This document shows, one piece after another, positions 1 to 7,559 of a stretch of DNA of 64,000 nt. The notes under the pieces were generated by a model, which saw only the letters and a list, made by a program, of their open reading frames with translations, searched no databases and had not been told where the DNA came from. The DNA comes from an uncultured Desulfobulbus sp. (GTDB lineage Bacteria; Desulfobacterota; Desulfobulbia; Desulfobulbales; Desulfobulbaceae). Each line of letters begins with the position of its first letter. Position 1 is the stretch's first letter. The DNA lies in NCBI RefSeq assembly GCF_963664075.1, contig NZ_OY760916.1, positions 496,001-560,000 of the forward strand, read 5' to 3'. The position numbers were made by a program, and so were the translations under genes.

Positions 1-972
1 GAAGCCAATGTCAGTAACGGCTTTTCTCTGGCGATGCCGGTTCATTCCGTGCCCGTGGCGCTCAATTTCATGAACGCGAGTAAGGCTATTGGGTCAATCA
101 CCATCACGGATGCTTACACCTATTCAGCCGATCCACAACAATTGTACAAAGCTCTCGAGGATTGGGCTGATGCCGATGAGGTGAGGATGATGTTGCGGGA
201 AGCATACAGACAGGTGGATCACGTAGTCTACCTTCGAGTTGTTACCCGGGTGTATCTAACCGGAGTTGTGGCTATCTCCCTTACTAATGCCAGTCGAAAT
301 GCCGGAAATGTCAAAGCTGGCGCAGAGGTAGGTGTGCCGTTGATCGCGGAGAACGGGACACTCAACAACGATGAGTATAGTAAATTGATACAGGAATTGG
401 ACAAGCAGGCAAATATTGCTTTCCCTGTGAACCAAGCGGGGAAATTGAATGCAGGTGGAGGAGTTAAGTTCTCCTTTGCCTCTCGCCGTGCCGTGTCAAT
501 GAGCCAAGCATTCGATAGGCCTCTAGCTATAGGTTTTCTTGGGTTCGATGTGCCCGTCGATAAATACGGCAACATCGGATCTCCTCTTCCCTCTTTTCAA
601 AACATTAAAGGCGATGTCGTTGATTCAGGGGAACAAACAATGAACAACCTGAAACCGTTGGAAAGTGAGGCGAATATTCGACTTTTCTCGCTTGATGGAG
701 TGTTCTCCCGGGGGAGTGGATCGCATAAGGCAGCCTGTGTCATTGCCAAAGTCTCAGAAGAAATCGATGCAAACATTTTTGCTGATCCGATCAAGATGGC
801 AAAAAAGGCCTTGGGGAAGAAAAATTCTGATTCGGAAGTCGTGAAAAGAGCTTTGGAGGATTTTGATAGTACACTTCGCTGGTATCTAGCAAAAGGGGCG
901 GGAGCCGGAAAGAGATACGAACGCTTTATCACGCTTTTCGACAAGGCCTTCAATCAATGCATTAAGGAGTAA
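1..972 (+). CDS. Unknown protein, 5'-truncated by the window edge
   Basis: I do not recognise this protein. The reading frame is open from base 1. The first in-window ATG (base 34) has no Shine-Dalgarno (SD) site in front of it, so the true start is probably outside the window. At least 312 residues are present. No signal peptide or long hydrophobic helix is visible in the part seen. The middle is rich in beta-type sequence with many Val, Ala and Gly residues, and the C-terminal third is charged and Lys-rich. The next gene starts 3 nt after the stop behind its own SD, so the two are almost certainly cotranscribed. Codon use looks genuine, and the competing minus-strand frames are shadows. Confidence 0.7.
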   Translation, partial: EANVSNGFSLAMPVHSVPVALNFMNASKAIGSITITDAYTYSADPQQLYKALEDWADADEVRMMLREAYRQVDHVVYLRVVTRVYLTGVVAISLTNASRNAGNVKAGAEVGVPLIAENGTLNNDEYSKLIQELDKQANIAFPVNQAGKLNAGGGVKFSFASRRAVSMSQAFDRPLAIGFLGFDVPVDKYGNIGSPLPSFQNIKGDVVDSGEQTMNNLKPLESEANIRLFSLDGVFSRGSGSHKAACVIAKVSEEIDANIFADPIKMAKKALGKKNSDSEVVKRALEDFDSTLRWYLAKGAGAGKRYERFITLFDKAFNQCIKE

Positions 973-975
973 GGC

Positions 976-1293
976 ATGAAATGTATACCTCAAGATGAAG
1001 ACCGCATCGTGAGTGGCCTGACCGAACAGGAATTATGTTCAGGCATTAGACAAGCCTGCGCCCGAGGTAAAGGTGTCTTTGTCTTTCAATCGAAGCGGCA
1101 GACGTGGGCGCGGGAACTGACTCCCAACCGTGAATGGATAGCTGAAAATAACGACCAACCCGTCGGCGAGATGAGCGAACAGCAATTGTGTTCAAGTATT
1201 CGACTCGCCTGTGCGCGAGGCCAAGGCGTGCTGGTTTTTCAATGCCACGGTCAAACGTGGGCACGTGAGCTCGTATGTAATACGGTTGTTTAA
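976..1293 (+). CDS. Small unknown protein made of two tandem repeats
   Basis: This 105-residue protein consists of two copies of a segment of about 36 residues (about 14-49 and 65-100; period 51). Between the copies 24 of 36 aligned positions are identical by hand count. Each copy carries a conserved Leu-Cys-Ser near its start, the string ACARG in the middle and the string QTWAREL at its end. The start ATG follows AAGGAGTAAGGC, a good SD, and lies 3 nt after the previous stop. There is no signal peptide. I cannot assign a family. The repeat resembles a small ligand- or protein-binding module. Its position between an unknown protein and an amidase would suit an accessory or immunity-type partner, but that is speculation. 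Confidence 0.72.
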   Translation: MKCIPQDEDRIVSGLTEQELCSGIRQACARGKGVFVFQSKRQTWARELTPNREWIAENNDQPVGEMSEQQLCSSIRLACARGQGVLVFQCHGQTWARELVCNTVV

Positions 1294-1440
1294 TGGTGAT
1301 GCAGATTCTTTTAAACCGTTTACCAGCTTGTATACATTCGGGCAACCGCGGGCTTTATCGCGAAAAAACTGCGCAAATTTTAAATATGGAATGTAAGGCA
1401 CGCTACTTCAGGTTCCACAATAACCAACTGGAGGATATTC

Positions 1441-2274
1441 ATGATGAAAATCAAAGCACATCGATTGTACCGAGGTGATGGTACCCGCGTTTCGTATGTC
1501 AGGAGTCCCAATCAAAGCAGTGGGGGCATTGCTCCCAGATTTTTAGTGATGCATTACACTGCAGGGGCAAGTGCTTCCAGCTCAGTGAGCTGGTTAACCA
1601 ATCGAGATGCCCAGGCCTCTGCGCACCTGGTGATAGGTCGGGATGGTTCAATTACCCAATTAGTTGATTTTAATCGTAAAGCCTGGCATGCCGGCATCAG
1701 TCAATGGCGAGGGATTCGAGGGCTCAATGGTCATTCAATAGGTATCGAACTCGATAATCCCGGAATTCTCCGAGGAGTGCCTGGTAATTGGCGAACGTCA
1801 TGGGGGCGATCCGTTCCTGAGACAGAAGTGTTTGTGAGCACCGCTGGTCCTGGTAGCGAGGTCGTTGGGTGGCACACCTATACCGAAATACAGTTGGAGA
1901 GAGCACGAGAGGTCTCGTTGGCACTGGTACGGCATTATGATTTAGAGGAACTGGTCGGGCATGAAGATATAGCCCCAGGGAGGAAAAAGGACCCAGGGCC
2001 CGCCTTTCCGATGGCTGCTTTTCAAAGCATGATTATCGGACGTGCCAGTGATGAGGCGGAAGAGGTGTTTACAACAACAGCAGCTCTCAATATCCGTAAA
2101 GGACCCGGGACTGAATTCAGCAAGTTTGAGGAAGTCTCACCATTACCCCAGGGAACGAGACTTGCTGTGCTTGAATCACGGGGCGTGTGGAAAAAAGTGG
2201 ATGTGCTTGATGTTGTTAATGGTGAAATGGATATCGTTGGCTGGGTTCATGGACGGTATATAGAAAGATGCTGA
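1441..2274 (+). CDS. N-acetylmuramoyl-L-alanine amidase with C-terminal SH3-like domain
   Basis: The N-terminal half matches the Amidase_2/PGRP fold, which cleaves the amide bond between MurNAc and L-Ala of peptidoglycan. The expected zinc ligands are visible: His38 (in VMHYTAG), His174 (in GHEDIAPG) and Asp184 (in KKDPGP). The IGIELDN strand is at about 100-106. Residues 205-277 look like a bacterial SH3 domain (an LNIRKGPG-type motif followed by GWV), a common cell-wall-binding module. There is no N-terminal signal peptide, so it would be cytoplasmic, phage-lysin-like, or exported by another route. GGAGG lies about 6-10 nt before the tandem ATGATG start. A 147-nt gap separates it from the preceding gene. 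Confidence 0.88.
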   Translation: MMKIKAHRLYRGDGTRVSYVRSPNQSSGGIAPRFLVMHYTAGASASSSVSWLTNRDAQASAHLVIGRDGSITQLVDFNRKAWHAGISQWRGIRGLNGHSIGIELDNPGILRGVPGNWRTSWGRSVPETEVFVSTAGPGSEVVGWHTYTEIQLERAREVSLALVRHYDLEELVGHEDIAPGRKKDPGPAFPMAAFQSMIIGRASDEAEEVFTTTAALNIRKGPGTEFSKFEEVSPLPQGTRLAVLESRGVWKKVDVLDVVNGEMDIVGWVHGRYIERC

Positions 2275-2359
2275 GATGTGGCGGTAGTTCCCCTAGAGTA
2301 TGGATCACAAATATCCACGCTGCAGAGCCTTGTTAAACTGCAGAGAAGGGATAAAGAAA

Positions 2360-2479
2360 ATGAATATTAAGTTAAAATCTTTAATGGAAATGGCAGCGAG
2401 TCTTGTTCTTTGCGGAGGCGGAAGCAACCATGCAATGGCAGAAGAGCGATGGAGGCAAAGGGAAAACTGTTCAAGATGA
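2360..2479 (+). CDS. Possible small secreted peptide or decayed gene start
   Basis: A 39-codon frame starts with ATG behind AGAAGGG (about 5-9 nt spacing). It encodes Lys residues, a hydrophobic stretch and an Ala-Met-Ala-Glu-Glu cleavage-like site, that is, a plausible signal peptide, and then stops quickly. Another frame continues openly downstream to a stop near 2519 with acidic, plausible protein sequence (ending in VDSWSGQ). This could be a gene broken by a +1 shift, or a very small secreted peptide. No family is recognised. The rest of the 2275-2608 gap shows no other gene. Confidence 0.25.
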   Translation: MNIKLKSLMEMAASLVLCGGGSNHAMAEERWRQRENCSR

Positions 2480-2543
2480 AGATTTGTATCTTGATGTAGA
2501 TTCATGGTCCGGTCAATAGCATGGTATAGATTTTTCTAGTTAT

Positions 2544-2573
2544 TTGATTTTAAAAAAATACTTTTTCTAAATT
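2544..2573 (+). promoter_or_regulatory. Possible sigma70 promoter of the SUMF1-like gene
   Basis: TTGATT (2544-2549) and TAAATT (2568-2573) are separated by 18 nt in a very AT-rich stretch ending 36 nt before the ATG of the next gene. The hexamers match the consensus in 4 of 6 and 5 of 6 positions. In AT-rich DNA such matches can arise by chance, so this is tentative. Confidence 0.33.
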
Positions 2574-2608
2574 TATGACTGATTTGAACCTTTCACAAGG
2601 AGGGGGGA

Positions 2609-3580
2609 ATGAAGCAAGCAAAGGTCTGCCTGTTGTTTTGTATCACCTTGTTCAGTTGTATTTTGGCTGTGCAGGCTGAGACTGTAGATTCATTGAATGT
2701 TGTTGGCATGGAACCGCCAGTGAAGCAGGAGCACCAAGCCGGGCACATTTGGATTGAACCATGGACAGGGATGGAGTTTGTCTGGGTTCCTGGTAGCTGT
2801 TTTCAGATGGGGACGCCGAAGGGGGGATCGTTTACTCCTGTGGATAAACAGCAAGCCTCGCTGCTCGGCGACAATTTCTTGGTTTCCATACTCAAGGTAG
2901 CTTCTGTCTTTATCCCGGTGGGCTGTTCTTCAATGCAATCGAGTATGCCTGCAGATTTTGACCAGTACACCTTGGATGAACGACCTGTGCATACGGTTTG
3001 TTTGCAGGGCTTTTGGATGGGAAAGTATGAAGTGACCCAGGGGCAATGGAGTGCAGTGATGGGGATGAACCCCTCGTATTTTAAGTCAGGGGCTGACTAT
3101 CCTGTTGAACAGGTTTCCTGGGATCAAACAAATCAATTCATTGCAAAGCTTAATGGAAAAGCAGGGGGTGGTTTCGCATTACCCACTGAAGCCCAGTGGG
3201 AGTTCGCCGCGAGAAGCGGCGGAAAAATTCAGAGATATTCGGGTGCTGATCAAGCGGATGGGGTTGCCTGGTATTTTGCAAACAGTGGGAACAAAACCCA
3301 TGCTGTCGGGACTAAGCGACCCAATGGGTTGGGGATCTATGATATGAGCGGCAATCTTCGAGAGTGGTGCAGGGATATGTATGCCAAAGACGCCTACAGC
3401 AAACACAGCCTCCATGAACCTTTGTATATAAGCCAGGATGAAAAGGAGCAATTCAGCCGGGCCATCCGCGGCGGTAGTTATTACCTTAATGCCTGCGATG
3501 TTCGGTGTGCCAGTCGAACTTGGAGTTGGAAAGAACATAGCGAGGTAGACGTGGGATTTAGGCTTATCAAGAAAGATTAA
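2609..3580 (+). CDS. Secreted SUMF1/FGE-sulfatase-domain protein
   Basis: The N-terminus (about residues 1-23, ending VQA) is a typical signal peptide. The rest has the formylglycine-generating-enzyme fold: FVWVPG at 58-62, GFWMGKYEVTQGQW at 134-147, LPTEAQWEFAAR at 191-202, GLGIYDMSGNLREW at 240-253, RGGSYY at 287-292 and a terminal DVGFRL. The catalytic cysteine pair of true FGE is not in register: the region has only CDVRCASR (Cys296, Cys300), so sulfatase activation is doubtful. Such non-catalytic members are often binding or scaffold proteins. An unusual segment of about 50 residues (71-122) is inserted between the first strand and the DERPVHTV motif. The SD AAGGAGGGGG immediately precedes the start. 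Confidence 0.85.
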   Translation: MKQAKVCLLFCITLFSCILAVQAETVDSLNVVGMEPPVKQEHQAGHIWIEPWTGMEFVWVPGSCFQMGTPKGGSFTPVDKQQASLLGDNFLVSILKVASVFIPVGCSSMQSSMPADFDQYTLDERPVHTVCLQGFWMGKYEVTQGQWSAVMGMNPSYFKSGADYPVEQVSWDQTNQFIAKLNGKAGGGFALPTEAQWEFAARSGGKIQRYSGADQADGVAWYFANSGNKTHAVGTKRPNGLGIYDMSGNLREWCRDMYAKDAYSKHSLHEPLYISQDEKEQFSRAIRGGSYYLNACDVRCASRTWSWKEHSEVDVGFRLIKKD

Positions 3581-3621
3581 AATTTCATATTCTCCCATTA
3601 ATCTATTTTGAGAAATTCATC

Positions 3622-4494
3622 ATGGAACTACCCGAAATCCTGACCTCCCTGGAAATCTATGACAAAAAGTACCCGCGTGAAGCCATCGATGCTGCCCTGG
3701 CAAGACGCGATGAAATCCTGCCCCATCTTCTTGCACTCTTGGAGAAGGTTCTTGAAAGTCCACACGATTACGCCGATCCCGAGCGTGAGTATTGGGGCCA
3801 CATCTATGCAGTGATGTTGTTGGGGCATTGGGGGGAAAAGATAGCGCATGATGTGATAGCTGATCTGTTCTCTCTACCCGATGATCTCCCCAATGCGCTT
3901 TTTGGGGAAATTGTTACCGACAATCTTGCTATGATACTGTTTCGGACCTGCGGCGGCGATACGGAAAGAATGAAAAAGTTGGCCGTTAAGAAACAGGCCG
4001 ATGATGATTGTCGGGGTGCAGCTTTACAGGCGTTATCGTATGCATACAGTGCAGGGTATTTGGAACGTGATGAAATTCTCAAATTTTATGGTACGCTTTT
4101 TACCGGAGAAGAGGCTTTCCCCGGTTCCCCTTTTCATAATGTTCTAGCAGGCTGTGTCTGTGCTATTTACCCCGAAGAGTTGATGGAGCAGGTGGAAAAA
4201 GCTTATGAGCAGGGGCTAATCCACCCCCAATACATCAGGCCCCATGATTTTGATGCGGTGGTGGAGAAAGGTAAAGAAAAATGCCTGGAGCGGCTGAAAG
4301 AAAAAATTCAGCGGAGACAGATGGATTCTGTCCATGAAGAGATGTCTTGGTGGGCCTGCTTTGAGCAACCAGGGGAAGTCGTTTTTTCGGGAAGAACGGC
4401 AAAAACCATCTCGGCAAAGAGTAGAAAAAACAAAAAGTCCAAGAGCAGGCAGGCTAAGGCCTCGAAGAAAGCGAATCGGAAGAAGAAAAAGTGA
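3622..4494 (+). CDS. DUF1186-family protein with Lys-rich tail
   Basis: The alpha-helical body (residues 1-240) resembles the DUF1186 family: an N-terminal LTSLEIYDKKYPREAI segment, then Trp/Gly-rich helices (YWGHIYAVMLLGHWGE) and a HEAT-like arrangement. The function of this family is unknown. The last 35 or so residues are extremely basic (runs of Lys with Ser, Ala and Arg), suggesting nucleic-acid or ribosome association. Some family members carry a SEC-C zinc motif in this place, and none is visible here. The SD is weak (GAG about 9 nt before ATG). It lies 41 nt after the SUMF1-like gene and 49 nt before the NADAR gene, so it may share their transcript. Confidence 0.75.
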   Translation: MELPEILTSLEIYDKKYPREAIDAALARRDEILPHLLALLEKVLESPHDYADPEREYWGHIYAVMLLGHWGEKIAHDVIADLFSLPDDLPNALFGEIVTDNLAMILFRTCGGDTERMKKLAVKKQADDDCRGAALQALSYAYSAGYLERDEILKFYGTLFTGEEAFPGSPFHNVLAGCVCAIYPEELMEQVEKAYEQGLIHPQYIRPHDFDAVVEKGKEKCLERLKEKIQRRQMDSVHEEMSWWACFEQPGEVVFSGRTAKTISAKSRKNKKSKSRQAKASKKANRKKKK

Positions 4495-4543
4495 ACCGGG
4501 GGCTTTTTGGATTCAGGGGCAAATACAATAGTGGTACAGTATC

Positions 4544-5039
4544 GTGCGAGAAACAGAACAGTTTTATTTCTTTTGGAAACACCAATTTGGTCAATGGACG
4601 CTTCGGGAGATGGTCGATCCAGAGGGAGTACGCTATAACTGCTGTGAACAGTATATGATGTACAAGAAGGCGCAGCTCTTTGCTGATCGAAAAGGTGCTC
4701 AGGCGATTTTGGCAGCAACTGACCCCGCTCAGCAAAAGCAGCTGGGCCGGGAGGTCGAAGGTTTTGATTCCAGTCTCTGGAATACCCATAAATTTGGCAT
4801 TGTCTGGTACGCTAACTATCTTAAGTTCAGCCAGCACGATGATCTTCGCTTCCGCCTGTTGGCAACCGGCGATAAAATTCTTGCCGAAGCTTCCCCCCCA
4901 TGATTTGGTCTGGGGGGGTGGATTTGCTGCGGAAGATGATGCTATCCTTACTCCTGCTAACTGGAGAGGGCAAAATCTTTTAGGCCAGGTCTTAATGTCA
5001 GTGCGCTCTGCGCTGACTTCCTCTTTCAAGAGCTTCTGA
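4544..5039 (+). pseudogene. NADAR (YbiA-like) gene split by a frameshift in a C7 tract
   Basis: The first frame (GTG at 4544) encodes 119 residues typical of the NADAR/DUF1768 family (YbiA), related to N-glycosidases acting on riboflavin intermediates and ADP-ribosyl or NAD-linked adducts. Visible landmarks are CCEQYMMYKKA, FGIVWYANYLKFSQH and ATGDKILAEASP. It stops at 4903. The missing C-terminal end continues in another frame: HDLVWGGG and then RGQNLLGQVLMSVR up to the stop at 5037-5039. Removing one C from the seven at 4893-4899 joins the two parts into EASPHDLVWG, which fits the family consensus. This is either a real inactivating or phase-variable slip, or a sequencing error. The GTG start lacks a strong SD. 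Confidence 0.78.
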
Positions 5040-5468
5040 AAAATTCTTTCCCCATTGTTTCTGAGCAGCTATCCTTGCTGATGTGTAATTTTCCCGGATC
5101 TTGACCTGGGGGCGAAAAAATTGAGCTTTGGGCTCAGTCAGGACGAATTTTTCTCATTTTTTCATGATGGGGAATAACCACTGCCGCTCGAATATATTGT
5201 CGATCGCAGGATCGTGTTGAGAAAGCAATATAACGTAAATGGTCTTTTGAAGGCATACAGCAATGCTTTTGGCCTGTATCTAAAAGAAAAGAAGCAATAT
5301 GACAATGATGAGTGTGCCTCTATTGGCGCTATATTCTGCCCCGTGCGCTCTTGAGTTTTCTGCACCTGGAAAAAACCTGCTTCAGGCGCTACCAAACCAT
5401 GGTTGTTGAGCTCGAGCAAAGGTTTATGGCGCATGATTGCACCAAGATGCTGAAAGGGGGAAAGCCGG
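5040..5468. other. Intergenic stretch without a supported gene
   Basis: No convincing coding region is seen. A 46-codon frame (5214-5354, GTG/TTG start) has plausible amino-acid content but no usable SD and no recognisable family. An AT-rich inverted repeat lies at about 5115-5155 (GAAAAAATT against AATTTTTC, with GAGC/GCTC inside) and could be a weak terminator for the NADAR gene. Confidence 0.4.
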
Positions 5469-5741
5469 GTGACGTCTGAGGATAACCGTGAACTCGATAT
5501 TAATCTTGGTCATCGCCATATAATCGTTCAGCGGCGGTATGAGGCGTTGGGAGCCTGCAATGATCTGCTCATTGCAGTCTGGTTTTTACTGGGCAGCTTT
5601 TTCTTTCTCAATGACCAGTTGGTCAAAGGGGGAACCTGGCTCTTCATTGTGGGCAGCGCGCAACTGTTGATCAAACCGTTGATTAAGTTGACGAGTCTTA
5701 TCCATGTTGGCAGAATTCTGCGAGCTAAACCCGAGAGCTGA
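5469..5741 (+). CDS. YrhK-like small membrane protein
   Basis: This 90-residue protein has the YrhK-type layout: a charged N-terminus, the motif RRYEALGACNDLLIAVWF at about 23-40, and two hydrophobic helices (about 34-50 and 59-75) separated by a short polar loop with FLNDQ. The family is found as single genes or fused domains in bacterial membrane proteins, and its function is unknown. The GTG start lies about 9 nt after AAAGGGGG, which decides the start. It has no close operon partner: the next gene begins about 116 nt downstream. Confidence 0.72.
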   Translation: MTSEDNRELDINLGHRHIIVQRRYEALGACNDLLIAVWFLLGSFFFLNDQLVKGGTWLFIVGSAQLLIKPLIKLTSLIHVGRILRAKPES

Positions 5742-5857
5742 AGATGTTTTTTGCATACGAGGGATAAATTCAGCTGCCCAGAGACATCTTAGAGATGCAA
5801 AAGTTCTCTGAAGCGGTATAGTCAGGTAGAGAGGCTCTTAGTGTTTATCTCGTTTTA

Positions 5858-6568
5858 TTGCCGTCCTTCTTTCTTTGCTCACTGGCTTTCGCTATGTCTT
5901 TTTTGCAAACGCCCGCCTTGTACTTCTCGAAACGTTCCCTTTTTCTCTGGGCAGAGTTTGCTGCGCTCTATTTTATTATCCCCCTGTTTTACGCCTTTCA
6001 TCGGCAAGCGTCCCCCTTGTTTTTTCTGGTGGTGCTCGGTGTTGCCGGTGTCCTCTTTCTCTATAAAAACAAGAGCTTTCGCAATTATTTTTTCCTGAAT
6101 AAAAGCGGGTGGCTGCGCGATTTGCCCCGGGTGCTCCGCGTGTTTTTGTTTGCGGGGCTTCTCCTGTTGCTCTTCACAATCTTGGTCTATCCCCAGTCGC
6201 TGTTTAACTGTCCCCGCAATCATTTTTCCCTCTGGGTCTCCTTAATGGTGATCTACCCGCTCTTTGCGGTGTATCCGCAGGAGTTAATTTATCGCGCTTT
6301 TCTCTTTCACCGCTATGGTGAGGTGGTCCGAAGAAAGCGTTCCCTTATTCACCTCTCTGCCTTTGCCTTTGGCTTCGGTCATATCATCTATTTTCACCCC
6401 CTCTCCATCCTGCTGAGTTTTCTGGGGGGCTATCTTTTTTCCTGGACCTATTTTAAGACACGTTCTCTTCTGGCAGTGAGCTTTGAGCATGCGCTCTACG
6501 GCTGTCTGCTCTATACCATCGGTCTTGGTCAGTTCTTTTATACAGGTTTTGATACGCTGGTGAGCTAG
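5858..6568 (+). CDS. CPBP-family intramembrane metalloprotease (Abi-like)
   Basis: A very hydrophobic protein with about seven membrane helices. The CPBP (CAAX protease and bacteriocin-processing) motifs are present. Motif 1 reads PQELIYR (Gln141, Glu142, Arg146 from the TTG start) instead of EExxxR. Motif 2 is FGFGH (His175) and motif 3 is SFEHALYG (His211). Family members cleave prenylated peptides or act in bacteriocin immunity, processing or anti-sigma release. The Gln-for-Glu change at motif 1 recalls a subgroup with PQE, so activity is uncertain. The start is unclear: TTG at 5858 or ATG at 5894, neither with a good SD. A GTG behind AGAGAGG at 5841 is in another frame. Confidence 0.78.
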   Translation: MPSFFLCSLAFAMSFLQTPALYFSKRSLFLWAEFAALYFIIPLFYAFHRQASPLFFLVVLGVAGVLFLYKNKSFRNYFFLNKSGWLRDLPRVLRVFLFAGLLLLLFTILVYPQSLFNCPRNHFSLWVSLMVIYPLFAVYPQELIYRAFLFHRYGEVVRRKRSLIHLSAFAFGFGHIIYFHPLSILLSFLGGYLFSWTYFKTRSLLAVSFEHALYGCLLYTIGLGQFFYTGFDTLVS

Positions 6569-6589
6569 CCCTGCGGAAAATGTGAACCG

Positions 6590-6667
6590 GTGTCCATCCA
6601 GAAACGGTCTTTTCGGAGTCGGGGCTTACCTGAACTTGAACAAAAATCCTCGTTTCTGGACGGACAC
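6590..6667. repeat. Inverted repeat, 17-bp arms
   Basis: The arm at 6590-6606 (starting GTGTCCATCC) is the reverse complement of the arm at 6651-6667 (starting CGTTTCTGG) with a single mismatch. The arms are separated by 44 nt. It lies between the CPBP gene and the LUD gene. No U-tract follows, so it is not an ordinary intrinsic terminator. It could be an RNA hairpin, a protein-binding site or the relic of a small mobile element. No second copy was noticed in the window. Confidence 0.6.
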
Positions 6668-6729
6668 GAACTGGCTTGCCTGTAAAATAATTCAGGGAAG
6701 AAAACATCCCCCAGACGAGAGGACACCCT

Positions 6730-7386
6730 ATGCAGGCGTCTATGGATACATTTTGGAAAATGCGACTGGAACAGTGCCGGGATGCGCTGGCAAAAAATAA
6801 TTTTACCCCCTTTGTTGCCCACAATACAGAATCTGCTCTGGAGATAATCCTGCGGGAGATTTTGCCCAAGCTCGATGTGACGTCGGTCTCCTGGGGCGAC
6901 TCCATGTCCATGCGGTCAACAGGGATTTTGGAAGAGATTGAAAGGCGCAAAGAGTATCATCTGCTCAAGACTTTCGAACCAGGAGTAGCCAGAGAAGAGA
7001 TTATTGAGCGTCGCAGGCAGGCTCTGCTGGTGGATCTATTTTTCACCGGTACCAACGCAGTGACAGAAGATGGAAAACTGGTGAATCTTGATATGGTGGG
7101 CAATCGGGTAGCGGCATTGACCTTTGGCCCCAAACATGTGGTTGTGGTCGTTGGGCGCAATAAGATTGTCCCTGATGTTCCCACTGCCATGGAGCGGATT
7201 AAAAGCTATGCCGCGCCTGTCAACGCCATTCGTCATCCAGGATTCAAAACACCTTGTATCCAAACTTCCAGGTGTATGGATTGCAGGAGTCCGGATCGAA
7301 TCTGTAACACCTGGACAATCACCGAAAAATCGTTTCCCAAGGGACGGATCAAGGTGGTTTTAGTCAACCAGGATCTTGGTTTGTAA
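6730..7386 (+). CDS. LUD-domain protein (LutC/YkgG-like, DUF162)
   Basis: A 218-residue cytoplasmic protein with the LUD fold: helical N-terminus, SVSWGDSMSMRSTGI at about 52-66, DLFFTGTNAVTEDG at about 102-115, and LVNLDMVGNRVAALTFGP followed by a hydrophobic VVVVVGRNKIV strand. LUD proteins occur in lactate oxidation (LutABC) and as stand-alone oxidoreductase partners. No lutA or lutB is nearby, so the role is open. The C-terminal part contains a compact cysteine cluster (PCIQTSRCMDC, then a further Cys) that could bind metal. The start ATG is behind GAGAGG, and a second in-frame ATG lies five codons later. Confidence 0.85.
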   Translation: MQASMDTFWKMRLEQCRDALAKNNFTPFVAHNTESALEIILREILPKLDVTSVSWGDSMSMRSTGILEEIERRKEYHLLKTFEPGVAREEIIERRRQALLVDLFFTGTNAVTEDGKLVNLDMVGNRVAALTFGPKHVVVVVGRNKIVPDVPTAMERIKSYAAPVNAIRHPGFKTPCIQTSRCMDCRSPDRICNTWTITEKSFPKGRIKVVLVNQDLGL

Positions 7387-7559
7387 GCGAGGGGATTTGG
7401 TGACGCCTGATAAGCGTTGCACAAAGATCTGATGAACTGATCATGCTTTCTAAAGGATGATGTCTTGTGGATGCATGAGAAAGAGTTAGGAGGAAAACGC
7501 TGGGCAGCAGAAGATGGGGGTTTGAGTTCTTTGACATCATTTGATATTTGGAGGAACAC

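Noticed and set aside
5214-5354. 46-codon frame in the 5040-5468 gap
   Set aside because: It has a non-ATG start, a poorly spaced SD and no recognisable family. It could be a remnant, but the evidence is too thin.
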